Program-made: the position numbers and the translations under genes
Source: Oxalobacteraceae bacterium
GTDB taxonomy: Bacteria > Pseudomonadota > Gammaproteobacteria > Burkholderiales > Burkholderiaceae_D
NCBI GenBank assembly: GCA_021151485.1
Contig: JAGKXB010000005.1
Coordinates: 14,463-78,462 of the forward strand
DNA: 64,000 bases
Direction of reading: 5' to 3'
The notes under the pieces: generated by a model
Seen by the model: the letters and a program-made list of their open reading frames with translations, nothing else
Database searches by the model: none
What the model was told of the DNA's origin: nothing
Part shown: in pieces, positions 1 to 10,857 of the stretch
How the letters are laid out: every line of letters begins with the position of its first letter
How positions within the stretch are numbered: position 1 is the first letter of the stretch

Positions 1-940
1 CTTTAGATGCCAACGCAGACGAACGCGAGACACGTGGATTCATTTCAATCACGATCATGCGGCCATCTTTGGGATTGATGGAAAACTGCACGTTGGAACC
101 ACCGGTATCCACACCGATTTCACGCAAGACAGCAATCGATGCATTACGCATGATTTGATACTCTTTATCCGTCAATGTTTGCGCTGGCGCCACGGTAATC
201 GAATCACCCGTGTGTACGCCCATAGGATCAAGATTCTCGATGGAACAAACGATGATACAGTTGTCGTTCTTATCCCGTACCACCTCCATTTCAAACTCTT
301 TCCAACCGATTAATGATTCTTCAATCAATAACTCGGAAGTTGGTGAAGCTTCTAAGCCGCGTTTGCAAATGGTTTCAAATTCTTCTTCGTTGTAGGCAAT
401 CCCGCCGCCTGTACCACCCATCGTAAAAGAAGGACGAATAATGACGGGGAAGCCCAATTCTTTTTGCACTGCCCAGGATTCTTCCATGGTATGAGATACA
501 CCTGACTTGGCGGAACCCAAACCAATTTTAGTCATCGCTTCTTTAAATTTTGAACGATCTTCCGCTTTGTCGATGGCGGCTGGTGTAGCGCCGATCAACT
601 CAACTTGGTATTTCTCCAGAATGCCATGACGATGCAAATCTAGTGCGCAATTGAGCGCAGTTTGTCCGCCCATGGTAGGCAAAATCGCATCTGGGCGTTC
701 TTTGGCAATAATGTGTTGCAACACTTGCCAGGTAATCGGCTCGATATAGGTAACATCCGCCATGTCGGGATCGGTCATGATGGTGGCGGGATTGCTGTTC
801 ACCAAAATGACTTTGTAACCCTCTTCTCTTAATGCCTTGCATGCTTGCGCGCCGGAATAATCAAATTCACATGCCTGACCAATAATGATCGGCCCTGCAC
901 CAATAATCAAAATGCTTTTAATATCATTACGCTTAGGCAT
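1..940 (-). CDS. carB: Carbamoyl-phosphate synthase large subunit, N-terminal part (partial)
   Basis: This is the ATP-grasp synthetase subunit that makes carbamoyl phosphate from bicarbonate, ammonia and two ATP, feeding pyrimidine and arginine synthesis. The ATG at 938-940 opens with [20 protein letters not shown], the usual start of the family. About 313 of roughly 1,075 residues are present; the rest lies beyond the left edge. The fragment covers the first pre-ATP-grasp domain and most of the first ATP-grasp domain, including a glycine-rich MGGTGGG loop and the NVQFSINP and [10 protein letters not shown] segments. The start overlaps the carA stop by 8 nt, which suggests translational coupling. 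The arginine genes argF and argG, which consume its product, lie 12 kb away. Confidence 0.97.
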   Translation of the reverse strand, partial: MPKRNDIKSILIIGAGPIIIGQACEFDYSGAQACKALREEGYKVILVNSNPATIMTDPDMADVTYIEPITWQVLQHIIAKERPDAILPTMGGQTALNCALDLHRHGILEKYQVELIGATPAAIDKAEDRSKFKEAMTKIGLGSAKSGVSHTMEESWAVQKELGFPVIIRPSFTMGGTGGGIAYNEEEFETICKRGLEASPTSELLIEESLIGWKEFEMEVVRDKNDNCIIVCSIENLDPMGVHTGDSITVAPAQTLTDKEYQIMRNASIAVLREIGVDTGGSNVQFSINPKDGRMIVIEMNPRVSRSSALASK

Positions 941-2084
941 TCTTATACTTCTCCATCATATTCACAAAGCGATCAAACAAAGATGCAATATCATGCGGCC
1001 CTGGTGAAGCTTCAGGATGACCTTGAAAACAAAACGCAGGTTTATCCGTACGCGCAAAACCCTGCAATGAACCATCGAACAAGGACACATGCGTCACCCT
1101 GCAATTAGCAGGCAAAGACGCTGGGTCCACTGCAAAACCATGGTTCTGCGAAGTAATCAACACTTGTTTTGTATCTAAATCTTGTACTGGGTGATTGGCA
1201 CCATGGTGACCAAATTTCATTTTGAGTGTCTTAGCACCAGACGCCAAAGCCATGATTTGATGACCAAGGCAAATACCAAAAGTAGGAATACCACGTTCAA
1301 TGCACTCTTTAGCAGCAGCAATCGCATAATCACAAGGCTCTGGGTCACCAGGCCCATTCGACAAAAAGATGCCATCTGGTTGATAAGCTAAGGCGTCGGC
1401 AGCGGAAGATTGCGCTGGCAACACCGTCACCTTGCAACCGCGCTCAGCTAACATGCGCAGAATATTGAACTTGACGCCAAAATCGAACGCCACCACGTGA
1501 TATGGCTTGGCATGCGTAGATTTCACATCAGCAGGATTGAGCTTCCACTCTGTTTCAGTCCATTCATACGCCTGTTTGGTAGAAACGATTTTGGCCAAAT
1601 CCATGCCAGCCAGGCCAGGGAATGAAGCCGCCAGCTCTTTAGCTTTGATTGCGTTTTCACCAACTAAAATGGCACCGCTTTGGGCACCTTTTTCGCGTAA
1701 TAAACGCGTCAGTTTTCTGGTATCGATGCCAGCGATGGCAACGATATTTTCAGCTTTCAAATAATCCGACAAGGTTTGAGTTGAGCGAAAATTCGAAACA
1801 GTAAGGGGTAAATCTTTGATGATGAGACCAGCAGCATGAACTTTGGTCGATTCAATGTCTTCTTGGTTGACACCGGTATTACCGATATGCGGATAAGTGA
1901 GTGTCACAATTTGGCGCGAATAACTAGGATCAGTCAAAATTTCCTGATAACCCGTCATGGCCGTATTAAAGACGACTTCGCCTATCGTATGACCGGATGC
2001 ACCAATTGAAAAACCTTGAAAAATCGACCCATCTGCGAGCGCTAGGATGGCCGGAACGGTAGGGCCAGAAAAAAACGATGGCAA
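933..2084 (-). CDS. carA: Carbamoyl-phosphate synthase small (glutaminase) subunit
   Basis: This subunit hydrolyses glutamine and channels ammonia to CarB. An N-terminal CPSase domain is followed by a class I glutamine amidotransferase domain with the nucleophile in GICLGHQ and the His/Glu pair in [13 protein letters not shown] chose the TTG at 2084. An AGGAG at 2091-2095 lies 6 nt upstream of it but directly abuts the alternative TTG at 2090. The protein is then 383 residues beginning PSFFSGP, which fits the family. No ATG start is available. It is first in a carA-carB operon with an 8-nt overlap. Confidence 0.96.
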   Translation of the reverse strand: MPSFFSGPTVPAILALADGSIFQGFSIGASGHTIGEVVFNTAMTGYQEILTDPSYSRQIVTLTYPHIGNTGVNQEDIESTKVHAAGLIIKDLPLTVSNFRSTQTLSDYLKAENIVAIAGIDTRKLTRLLREKGAQSGAILVGENAIKAKELAASFPGLAGMDLAKIVSTKQAYEWTETEWKLNPADVKSTHAKPYHVVAFDFGVKFNILRMLAERGCKVTVLPAQSSAADALAYQPDGIFLSNGPGDPEPCDYAIAAAKECIERGIPTFGICLGHQIMALASGAKTLKMKFGHHGANHPVQDLDTKQVLITSQNHGFAVDPASLPANCRVTHVSLFDGSLQGFARTDKPAFCFQGHPEASPGPHDIASLFDRFVNMMEKYKNA

Positions 2085-2387
2085 GGGCAACTCCTGATTA
2101 GTTACCGTAGCACAACGTCAACACGACATGACACACACCAAGCTGACGCCTGATTATTTGCTAGTCGTTTTTGATTTGATGATGGTATGCGCTACGGTGG
2201 ATGTAAGATAGGTTAAACCTTGCGATTATAGCGTAGAACCGCATTTCCAGCTACTACCAACGCAGCACAAATCTCTTACGAACAGATGTTTAATCTCAAA
2301 TTTATATTGTTAAATTAATATCAATAACACCTAACAAGCGCCTTTTACGGTAACCTTGCGCTCTTATAGTTTCCTTATAGAAATTTC
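2085..2387. promoter_or_regulatory. Divergent intergenic region between carA and a methyltransferase gene
   Basis: The 303-nt spacer holds the carA Shine-Dalgarno (2091-2095, minus). On the minus strand there is a perfect TATAAT at 2225-2230, a plausible -10 for carAB with no convincing -35. The part next to 2388 is AT-rich and no clear ribosome binding site precedes the methyltransferase ATG. I see no PyrR-like or arginine-operator palindrome and no coding sequence. Confidence 0.4.
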
Positions 2388-3566
2388 ATGAACAATTCGA
2401 TTAATCCCTCTACCAATCTCCCCCCTCTTATCAGCTGGGAAGAAGGTGGCGAAACTCGTACGGCACGCTGGCGATCAGAAAGTGGCATGTCTGCCCCTAA
2501 ACGTGTGATGATTGCTGATGACACCATCACAGCCGATACAGCTTATCGCCTAGCCTGTGAAGGAACGGCCATGTTGTGGCGAGGTGATTTTCAAAATGCA
2601 CGCCAATTGCTACAGGCCATGGCGCGACGGATTAGTAAAAAACCGCGCAAAACAAACAAAAAAGCCGTTGCCAAAACGGAAAATAAATCTCCAGCCTTCG
2701 CTTTTCATTTGCACCGACAAGCACAATCACAACGCGCACGTGTATTGGGAATGTTGTTACTGCCTTTTGAGTCAGACTATCGTATTCCTCTACGACGCGC
2801 ACCAAATGTGCAACTCGCATGTAGCGAAGTTTACGGGGCAAGTGAGGAGCCATTCGTCATCTCATTCCGTGAATTGCTAGGCTTGATCAGCGCACACGAG
2901 TGGCGAAAAAATGGCTTGCTAGTTTCAGTATTGGGTGAACGCATTCATCCTCATTACGGTGTGTTTGCTCCCATCCGTGAGGAATATATTGATCTACTTG
3001 CCAAAACACCTTTGCCAACAAAACTCACGTCGCTGGCTTTTGATATCGGGACAGGCACTGGAGTGCTGTCACTAATGCTAGCGCGGCGTGGTGTCAAACA
3101 TATTATCGCCACCGACCAAGATCCACGCGCACTAACTTGCGCAAGAGAAAATATGGTGCGACTCGGATTATCGCAACAAATAGAAGTGATACAAGCCGAC
3201 TTATTTCCACCAGGGCAAGCACCATTAATCATCTGTAATCCACCCTGGGTGCCAGCGCGACCAAGCTCACCCATTGAATTTGCAGTCTACGATCCAGAAA
3301 ACCGCATGCTGCGTGGATTCCTGAACGGATTGGCAGCACATTTAACAGTAGATGGTGAAGGTTGGTTAATCTTGTCTGATCTAGCTGAACATTTAGGTCT
3401 GCGTACGCGCGCCGAATTACAAACCATGATTGATACAGCAGGACTAAAAGTATTGGGTCGGTTAGATGTTAAAGCCACTCACCCTAAAGCCACAGACGGC
3501 ACTGATCTATTGCATGCAGCACGTGCAGCTGAAGTAACATCTTTATGGAGACTCGCTAAAAATTAA
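2388..3566 (+). CDS. Class I SAM-dependent methyltransferase (small-domain MTase, HemK/PrmC-like motif)
   Basis: A 392-residue protein. SAM motif I is AFDIGTGTGVLSLMLA at about residues 218-233, followed by the acidic IATDQDPRA. NPPW, the target-amide/adenine motif of HemK/PrmC, RsmC and N6-adenine methyltransferases, lies near residue 285. The N-terminal 200 residues are a family-specific extension with a lysine/arginine-rich stretch (about residues 84-100, KKPRKTNKK). The substrate cannot be told from sequence: protein glutamine, rRNA or a small molecule are all possible. It stands alone between divergent carA and a gene for a secreted protein, with no visible Shine-Dalgarno. Confidence 0.8.
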   Translation: MNNSINPSTNLPPLISWEEGGETRTARWRSESGMSAPKRVMIADDTITADTAYRLACEGTAMLWRGDFQNARQLLQAMARRISKKPRKTNKKAVAKTENKSPAFAFHLHRQAQSQRARVLGMLLLPFESDYRIPLRRAPNVQLACSEVYGASEEPFVISFRELLGLISAHEWRKNGLLVSVLGERIHPHYGVFAPIREEYIDLLAKTPLPTKLTSLAFDIGTGTGVLSLMLARRGVKHIIATDQDPRALTCARENMVRLGLSQQIEVIQADLFPPGQAPLIICNPPWVPARPSSPIEFAVYDPENRMLRGFLNGLAAHLTVDGEGWLILSDLAEHLGLRTRAELQTMIDTAGLKVLGRLDVKATHPKATDGTDLLHAARAAEVTSLWRLAKN

Positions 3567-3714
3567 TAAGAAAACAATAAAATCTTTGCATGTATGTGTT
3601 GTATAGACTACTATTCCTCAAAATAAAAAAATCACCACTTTAATCAGCCTCAACTCCGATCAAGAATTACAGTATCTATTTTGGTTGGAATTTTTATAAA
3701 TAAGGGAGATAAAA

Positions 3715-4392
3715 ATGAAACATAAATTAATGACTGGATTGTTGGCGGGTTTACTTACAACCAGTGCACATGCCGCTTTTGTCGCTCAAACAGTTCCAAG
3801 TGGAGATACAGGAACCAAACTGGAAAACGTTGTGTCTTCCTCGACCATTCAAAAGTTAGGCTTGACTGGTAAAAATTGCCTAGTATCTCTACCCGATTCC
3901 AATAAAAACACAGCGCGAGTTGCAAGATTCAGAGGACACTTAAGTGCTTGGATTGCCTCTCAAACTCCAGACACTAATTTACCCAGAATTTACCTGCATA
4001 GAGAAGGTGACAGCAGAGTACTTTTAGTTGGCCCAGCTGAAAATGTAGATGGCAGTATGGGATACGGTGATAATCTCATCATTAAGCAACGTGAAAGTGA
4101 AGGAGACCGCGATCAAACTCCAATGGGCCTTGCTGACAAAAGCAATGAAATTCATTGGATCCGTCTAGCAACAATAGATACAGCAGGAGCAGGATTAAAG
4201 GCGTATGAAGATGGGGCGCTGGATGCAGACAGAATAGGAAAATTAACTTTTAGGGTAAAAGACGGCAGACTGGACAAAGCTACTATCAAGCACCCCAAAC
4301 CACGCATGGACTGGGATGGCAACACTATTACAGCCCTGACCATTAAATTAGGCGGGACAATGCGCGTATTTGGTTTGTGCATGTACGATTAA
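3715..4392 (+). CDS. Secreted protein of unknown function
   Basis: A 225-residue protein that I do not recognise. A clear Sec signal peptide (MKHKLMTGLLAGLLTTSAHA, probable cleavage after AHA at residue 20) sends it to the periplasm or beyond. The mature part is mixed alpha/beta-looking, with only two cysteines (near residues 55 and 222) that could form a disulfide joining the two ends. The ribosome binding site is good (GGGAG 6 nt before the ATG). It stands alone, followed by short repeats and a terminator shared convergently with groEL. A small tandem duplication begins at its stop codon. Confidence 0.75.
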   Translation: MKHKLMTGLLAGLLTTSAHAAFVAQTVPSGDTGTKLENVVSSSTIQKLGLTGKNCLVSLPDSNKNTARVARFRGHLSAWIASQTPDTNLPRIYLHREGDSRVLLVGPAENVDGSMGYGDNLIIKQRESEGDRDQTPMGLADKSNEIHWIRLATIDTAGAGLKAYEDGALDADRIGKLTFRVKDGRLDKATIKHPKPRMDWDGNTITALTIKLGGTMRVFGLCMYD

Positions 4393-4453
4393 TCAACAAA
4401 ATTAATCAACAAAATTGATTGATGAAAATTAATTAATAAAAAATTCATCAATC
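4388..4453. repeat. 13-bp tandem duplication followed by a 10-bp-stem hairpin
   Basis: ATTAATCAACAAA occurs twice head to tail (4388-4400, 4401-4413), the first copy containing the stop codon of the upstream gene. Immediately after, GATTGATGAA (4417-4426) is perfectly complementary to TTCATCAATC (4444-4453), separated by an AT-only loop. It is probably replication slippage plus part of the 3' region of the secreted-protein gene. Confidence 0.6.
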
Positions 4454-4455
4454 GT

Positions 4456-4494
4456 AAAAAAAGCTTGCCAGGCGTGAACCTGACAAGCTTTTTT
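4456..4494 (-). terminator. Intrinsic terminator of groESL (probably bidirectional)
   Basis: A 10-bp stem, GCTTGTCAGG/CCTGGCAAGC read on the minus strand, with a 6-nt loop and flanked by A and T runs. The single imperfect pair is G-U on the minus strand but C-A on the plus strand, so it should work best for groEL, which ends 40 nt upstream. It may also serve the convergent gene. Confidence 0.8.
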
Positions 4495-4534
4495 AGTTTG
4501 GCAATCTAGTAATTTAGTAATAACGTAATCTAAA

Positions 4535-6214
<1,680 letters not shown>

Positions 6215-6238
6215 TTAATTTTTAAATATTTAACTTAA

Positions 6239-6529
6239 TTATTTACCAACAATTGCCATGATGTCTTCTTCACGCATCACCAGCAATTCTTCGCCGTCAA
6301 CCTTAACGGTTTGGCCAGAATATTTACCAAACAAAACACGGTCACCTACTTTGACATCGAGTGGGCGAACTGTACCGTTTTCCAAAATCTTGCCATTACC
6401 CACAGCAAGAATTTCACCTTGATCTGGCTTTTCAGCTGCAGCATCAGGGATAAAAATACCGGATGCAGTTTTTGTTTCTTGGTCTAAACGTTTAACAATA
6501 ACGCGATCGTGCAAAGGGCGAAGACTCAT
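6239..6529 (-). CDS. groES: Co-chaperonin GroES (Hsp10)
   Basis: The 96-residue lid of the GroEL chamber. It starts [21 protein letters not shown], carries the mobile loop (residues about 17-34, [11 protein letters not shown]) and ends with the beta-barrel region [12 protein letters not shown]. The ATG at 6529 is set by AAGGA 6 nt upstream. An in-frame ATG at 6571 would add 14 residues not seen in the family and was rejected. First gene of the groESL operon, with a CIRCE operator upstream. Confidence 0.98.
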   Translation of the reverse strand: MSLRPLHDRVIVKRLDQETKTASGIFIPDAAAEKPDQGEILAVGNGKILENGTVRPLDVKVGDRVLFGKYSGQTVKVDGEELLVMREEDIMAIVGK

Positions 6530-6608
6530 AAAAAATCCTTTAAATTCATGAATGGTTGAGTTTTGCGGCAAGCTGCTAATAACAACTCTACCGCGCCAGG
6601 GAGAGATT

Positions 6609-6635
6609 TTAGCACTCTCAACTAACGAGTGCTAA
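6609..6635 (-). promoter_or_regulatory. CIRCE operator for HrcA
   Basis: TTAGCACTC, 9 nt, GAGTGCTAA: an exact match to the CIRCE consensus bound by the heat-shock repressor HrcA. It overlaps the last base of the groES -10 hexamer and covers the expected transcription start, so bound repressor would block initiation. Confidence 0.95.
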
Positions 6636-6663
6636 ATATAGGGATAGGTATTTTGTTTTTCAA
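6635..6663 (-). promoter_or_regulatory. groESL promoter, readable as both sigma-70 and sigma-32
   Basis: On the minus strand, TTGAAA (6658-6663), 17 nt, TATATT (6635-6640) is a good sigma-70 promoter. The same bases read CTTGAAA, 14 nt, CCCTATAT, close to the RpoH consensus. Its downstream edge touches CIRCE. Double control by HrcA and RpoH is known for groE in several betaproteobacteria; here it is inferred. Confidence 0.75.
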
Positions 6664-6702
6664 GATAATCTTGATCAAAATTTTATGATCAACATTATCT
6701 TG
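6661..6702. repeat. 42-bp near-perfect palindrome between aroC and groES
   Basis: Two 17-nt arms (CAAGATAATCTTGATCA and its complement, one mismatch) around an 8-nt AT spacer. It ends inside the groES -35. It lies 18 nt past the aroC stop and might fold as a 3' hairpin there, but no U tract follows on the minus strand. A protein-binding site upstream of groES is an alternative. Confidence 0.7.
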
Positions 6703-6720
6703 AAAGCATCTTGAGAGGTT

Positions 6721-7824
6721 TTATGCTTGCGCAGAGATCTTAGGTGTCGCCACCTGCACATCAGCACATTGCGCTCTGTATCGCAAAGCGTGATCCATCA
6801 GCACCAGCGCCAACATGGCTTCCGCAATCGGTGCAGCACGAATACCGACACACGGATCATGACGACCAAATGTTTCCACTATGATGGGATTGCCATCTTT
6901 ATCGATGGAACGACGTGGAACGCGAATGGAGGAAGTCGGTTTAATCGCAATCGAAACAGTAATATCTTGACCAGTCGAAATGCCACCCAAAACACCACCA
7001 GCATTGTTTCCAATAAAACCCTGCGGTGTTAACTCATCGCCATGCTCAGAACCTTTTTGCACCACAGATCGGAAACCAGCGCCAATTTCCACGCCTTTGA
7101 CCGCATTGATGCCCATCATGGCATACGCAATATCAGCATCCAGCTTGTCGTAAATCGGCTGCCCCAATCCAACTGGTACATTTTGTGCCACAACATCAAT
7201 ACGCGCGCCAATCGAATCCCCTGCTTTGCGCAAGGCATCCATCGTATCTTCCAATTCGGTGATCAAAACGGGATTGTTATTAGCGGCAAAAAATGGGTTC
7301 TTGCTCACGTGTTCCCATGATTCAAATGGAATAACAACACTCCCCAATTGACTCATGCAAGCCTTAAAACTCGTTCCGTATTGCTGATGCAACCATTTTT
7401 TTGCTATTGCTGCCGCACCGACCACCGGTGCAGTTAGGCGCGCTGAAGAGCGACCACCACCACGTGGATCACGGATCCCGTATTTATGCCAGTAAGTGTA
7501 ATCCGCGTGACCAGGCCGGAATGTATCGGTGATGTTGCCGTAATCCTTGCTACGCTGATCTTCGTTACGTATCAACAAGGTAATGGGCGTACCCGTCGTT
7601 TTGCCTTCAAAAACGCCGGATAGAATTTCAACGGTATCAGATTCTTGACGCTGGGTTACGTGACGTGATGTGCCCGGTTTACGACGATCCAATTCGGGCT
7701 GAATATCGGCCTCAGACAATACCAAGCCAGGTGGGCAACCATCAATAATGCAACCGATGGCTGGGCCATGCGATTCGCCGAAAGTGGTCACAGTAAAAAG
7801 CAAGCCGAAAGTGTTACCTGACAT
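6721..7824 (-). CDS. aroC: Chorismate synthase
   Basis: The last step of the shikimate pathway: anti-1,4-elimination of phosphate from EPSP to chorismate, using reduced FMN. The 367-residue protein shows the family signatures [18 protein letters not shown] near the N-terminus, [20 protein letters not shown] with [11 protein letters not shown] at about residues 104-135, and the C-terminal [18 protein letters not shown]. Length is usual. It is transcribed alone, with a palindrome and the groESL promoter just downstream. Confidence 0.98.
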   Translation of the reverse strand: MSGNTFGLLFTVTTFGESHGPAIGCIIDGCPPGLVLSEADIQPELDRRKPGTSRHVTQRQESDTVEILSGVFEGKTTGTPITLLIRNEDQRSKDYGNITDTFRPGHADYTYWHKYGIRDPRGGGRSSARLTAPVVGAAAIAKKWLHQQYGTSFKACMSQLGSVVIPFESWEHVSKNPFFAANNNPVLITELEDTMDALRKAGDSIGARIDVVAQNVPVGLGQPIYDKLDADIAYAMMGINAVKGVEIGAGFRSVVQKGSEHGDELTPQGFIGNNAGGVLGGISTGQDITVSIAIKPTSSIRVPRRSIDKDGNPIIVETFGRHDPCVGIRAAPIAEAMLALVLMDHALRYRAQCADVQVATPKISAQA

Positions 7825-7885
7825 GATTGATATAGGGATAAATAGAAATAAAAATGGAAAATTATTTATTTTTAGTCAATTTAAA

Positions 7886-8443
7886 TCACTTTAAATTACT
7901 AATTTCACGCTTTAATGCCTCAATGTTGCGGTTGGTACGACTGATGTTGTCGCGCATCTGGCCAACCCGCTCCTGATACTTAGCGTAATTACGCTCATCA
8001 CCTTGTCGCTCAGGTTCACCATTATTAAAATCGCGCTTCAAAGTAGCAAGTTTTGCTTCTTCTGCTTTTAACTCATCGGACAAAATTTGGTATCTATCAT
8101 TGTCACGAGCTTTTTGCGTGCTGCTGTCCACTCTGGGAAAATCGTACGGTGTAGCAGAATTGAAAGATTTTGCAGAATTAACATTCAACGTAGAACTGGA
8201 AGCAGATGAGGAAAAACTCGCAACAGCCGTTTGCTTAGCATGAGGTTTAAAAGGCGCAGGAATGGTAGTAATGCTAGGCAAATCCACTCGCTTGCAGCCT
8301 TTTTTATTCTCGATTCCCGTATTTTGATATGTCTTACGCCCGTGCTCATCAACGCACAAATACACCATCGTCTGTGTTTGCGCATGGATGTTTTGCATCA
8401 TGACGCACAAGGATAAAAACATTAAAAAAAATACGTGTTTCAT
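7886..8443 (-). CDS. DUF4124-type periplasmic protein with C-terminal coiled coil
   Basis: A 185-residue protein. Signal peptide MKHVFFLMFLSLCVMMQNIHA, then the short DUF4124 module (VYLCVDEHGRKTYQN, about residues 28-42), common in betaproteobacteria and of unknown role. A Ser-rich linker (residues 80-110) is followed by a charged helical segment from about residue 118 to 185 with heptad-like spacing, probably a coiled coil. Single gene between aroC and glnA on the same strand. Confidence 0.75.
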   Translation of the reverse strand: MKHVFFLMFLSLCVMMQNIHAQTQTMVYLCVDEHGRKTYQNTGIENKKGCKRVDLPSITTIPAPFKPHAKQTAVASFSSSASSSTLNVNSAKSFNSATPYDFPRVDSSTQKARDNDRYQILSDELKAEEAKLATLKRDFNNGEPERQGDERNYAKYQERVGQMRDNISRTNRNIEALKREISNLK

Positions 8444-8453
8444 AAATTTATAC

Positions 8454-8488
8454 GAATTATTTACATGAATTATTTATATGAATTCTAT
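8454..8488. repeat. Short AT-rich tandem repeats upstream of the DUF4124 gene
   Basis: A 13-mer (GAATTATTTACAT / GAATTATTTATAT) occurs twice at 8454-8479, followed by a partial third unit. AACAACATA is then duplicated from about 8490. They sit in the DUF4124 leader and look like slippage products; no regulator is assigned. Confidence 0.55.
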
Positions 8489-8529
8489 GAACAACATAAA
8501 CAACATAAAACGTAACGATACAAACAAAT

Positions 8530-8551
8530 ATGGGCGGACTTAGCCGCCCAT
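8530..8551 (-). terminator. Terminator downstream of glnA
   Basis: Perfect 8-bp GC-rich stem (ATGGGCGG/CCGCCCAT) with a 6-nt loop, 17 nt past the glnA stop, followed on the minus strand by a T-rich stretch (ATTTGTTTG). Confidence 0.65.
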
Positions 8552-8567
8552 TACTACAGTCTTACAA

Positions 8568-9983
8568 TTAAGCTGAATAATACATATCAAACTCAACTGG
8601 ATGCGTAGTCATACGCAAACGTTGAACTTCTTGCATTTTCAACTCGATGTAAGCATCAATCATGCTATTGCTGAATACACCACCGCGAGTCAAAAATTCT
8701 CTGTCATTGTTCAACGCTTCCAATGCTTGATCCAAAGAAGAACACACTGTTGGGATCAATGCATCTTCTTCTGGTGGCAAGTGGTACAAATCTTTAGAAG
8801 CAGCTTCACCTGGATGAATTTTGTTTTGCACGCCATCCAAACCTGCCATCAACAATGCTGCAAAACACAAATACGGATTCGCCAAAGGATCTGGGAAACG
8901 TGTTTCGATGCGACGTGCTTTTGGATTAGGCACGTGTGGAATACGGATAGATGCCGAACGATTACGTGCAGAATAAGCCAACTTAACTGGTGCTTCGTAA
9001 CCTGGAACCAAGCGTTTATAGGAATTTGTACCAGGATTGGTAATCGCATTCAATGCGCGCGCATGTTTGATGATACCGCCGATGTAATACAAAGCGAAAT
9101 CAGACAAACCGGCATAACCATCACCAGCAAACAAATTCTTACCATCTTTCCAAATCGATTGATGCACATGCATACCAGAACCGTTGTCACCAACGACTGG
9201 TTTAGGCATGAAAGTTGCTGTTTTACCATACGCATGAGCAACGTTGCAGACCACGTATTTCAAATTCTGCGTCCAGTCAGCACGTTCAACCAAGGTAGAA
9301 AAACGGGTACCGATTTCATTTTGACCAGCACCAGCTACTTCGTGGTGATGCACTTCAACTGGAATACCCATAGCTTCCAATATCAAACACATTTCAGAGC
9401 GCATATCCTGGAAACTATCGACTGGTGGCACGGGGAAATACCCCCCCTTAACTGCTGGACGATGAGCAAGATTACCACCTTCGGTCTTAGCACCAGTACT
9501 CCATGAAGCTTCGTCGGAATCAATCTTCACAAAGCAACCGGACATGTCGGTATTCCACCGCACGCCATCAAAAATGAAGAATTCAGGCTCTGGACCAAAA
9601 TAAGCGGTGTCACCCAAACCGGAAGATTTCAAATACGCTTCAGCACGCTTGGCGATGGAGCGTGGATCTCTGTCATAGCCTTTACCATCAGAAGGTTCAA
9701 CCACGTCACATTGCATGAACAATGTGGTTTCTCCCATAAAAGGATCAATATTGGCAGTATTAGGATCCGGCATCAGAATCATGTCCGATGCTTCGATACC
9801 TTTCCAACCAGCAATGGATGAGCCATCGAATGCGTGACCGGATTCAAATTTATCCATATCAAAATGCGAAACAGGAACAGTCACATGCTGCTCTTTACCT
9901 CTCGTATCCGCAAAGCGAAAATCAACGAATTTGACTTCATTGTCTTTCACCATTTTCAACACTTCTGCTGCCGTAATTGCCAT
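8568..9983 (-). CDS. glnA: Glutamine synthetase, type I
   Basis: Makes glutamine from glutamate, ammonia and ATP; the entry point of ammonium assimilation. The 471-residue length fits the GSI-beta form. The beta-Grasp N-terminus carries [16 protein letters not shown]; the catalytic domain has [23 protein letters not shown] and [17 protein letters not shown]. The adenylylation tyrosine is Y400 in KDLYHLPPE, implying GlnE control. The start is supported by TAGGAG 6 nt upstream of the ATG. The 217-nt upstream region shows no sigma-54 (GGCAC-N5-TTGC) promoter that I can find. Confidence 0.98.
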   Translation of the reverse strand: MAITAAEVLKMVKDNEVKFVDFRFADTRGKEQHVTVPVSHFDMDKFESGHAFDGSSIAGWKGIEASDMILMPDPNTANIDPFMGETTLFMQCDVVEPSDGKGYDRDPRSIAKRAEAYLKSSGLGDTAYFGPEPEFFIFDGVRWNTDMSGCFVKIDSDEASWSTGAKTEGGNLAHRPAVKGGYFPVPPVDSFQDMRSEMCLILEAMGIPVEVHHHEVAGAGQNEIGTRFSTLVERADWTQNLKYVVCNVAHAYGKTATFMPKPVVGDNGSGMHVHQSIWKDGKNLFAGDGYAGLSDFALYYIGGIIKHARALNAITNPGTNSYKRLVPGYEAPVKLAYSARNRSASIRIPHVPNPKARRIETRFPDPLANPYLCFAALLMAGLDGVQNKIHPGEAASKDLYHLPPEEDALIPTVCSSLDQALEALNNDREFLTRGGVFSNSMIDAYIELKMQEVQRLRMTTHPVEFDMYYSA

Positions 9984-10200
9984 GTAAATCTCCTATAAGA
10001 GAAAAAAAATGATGTTTATGTAGTCTTGTTGTAATTAGTGCACATATCGAATCGAACGCTTAACTAACTGTCTAATTACCTAATTAATCTAATCAATATA
10101 CCTAACCCTGTATTTTATCCTTTTTGGACAAAACACAGTAAACAATACCTTTCAGCCTTTATGCCTACGGCATTAATAACAAAAAACAACCGAAAGTTAA

Positions 10201-10797
10201 TTAAAATTTAAGAAAATGTTCACGGTAATAACGCAACTCTTCGATGGATTCAATAATGTCAGCGAGCGCCGTATGTTTTTGATGTTTTTTAAAACCACTA
10301 GCAATCTCTGGTTTCCAACGTTTGCATAACTCTTTCAGCGTCGAAACATCCAAATTACGGTAGTGAAAGAACTTCTCCAATTTCGGCATGCTACGCGCCA
10401 TGAAACGACGATCCTGGCAAATACTATTGCCACACATGGGAGATTTTCCTGCTTTGACGAAATGTTTTAAAAAAGCAAGAATGGCAGCTTCAGCATCCGC
10501 CTCAGTAAGTGTGGAGAATTTCACTCTGTCAATCAAACCAGAGCGTCCATGCGTTCCTTTATTCCAGGCATCCATACCATCCAAAATAACATCGGGTTGA
10601 TGGATAGCAAAAACAGGACCTTCAGCCAGGATATTTAAATTCAAATCTGTCACCACAACTGCGACTTCGATAATCCGATCAGTGTCTGGGTTCAAGCCAG
10701 TCATTTCCATATCCACCCAAATCAAATTGTATTCATTCGGACGTACTGGCTCGCCAGATACAGACGTTGGCGCGGTTAATTCTGTCGCTTGTGACAT
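10201..10797 (-). CDS. orn: Oligoribonuclease (DEDDh 3'-5' exonuclease)
   Basis: Degrades 2-5-nt RNAs, including pGpG from c-di-GMP turnover. The 198 residues show Exo I with D29 and E31 in WVDMEMTGL, Exo II around [12 protein letters not shown] and Exo III in [13 protein letters not shown] form ([19 protein letters not shown]). The first 20 residues are a non-conserved extension. Divergent from the M48 protease gene with a 60-nt gap. Its substrate links it functionally to the EAL-domain protein at 28-31 kb. Confidence 0.97.
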   Translation of the reverse strand: MSQATELTAPTSVSGEPVRPNEYNLIWVDMEMTGLNPDTDRIIEVAVVVTDLNLNILAEGPVFAIHQPDVILDGMDAWNKGTHGRSGLIDRVKFSTLTEADAEAAILAFLKHFVKAGKSPMCGNSICQDRRFMARSMPKLEKFFHYRNLDVSTLKELCKRWKPEIASGFKKHQKHTALADIIESIEELRYYREHFLKF

Positions 10798-10857
10798 AAT
10801 TCTTCTTTCATTAAATTAATTGCATTAATCAACCCGTCATTTTCTCACAGGCACAGA

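Noticed and set aside
9984..10200. Expected sigma-54/NtrC promoter for glnA
   Set aside because: I read the minus strand for GGCAC-N5-TTGC and for TGCACC...GGTGCA and found neither; only an ATGCC-TAC-GGCAT mini-palindrome is present.
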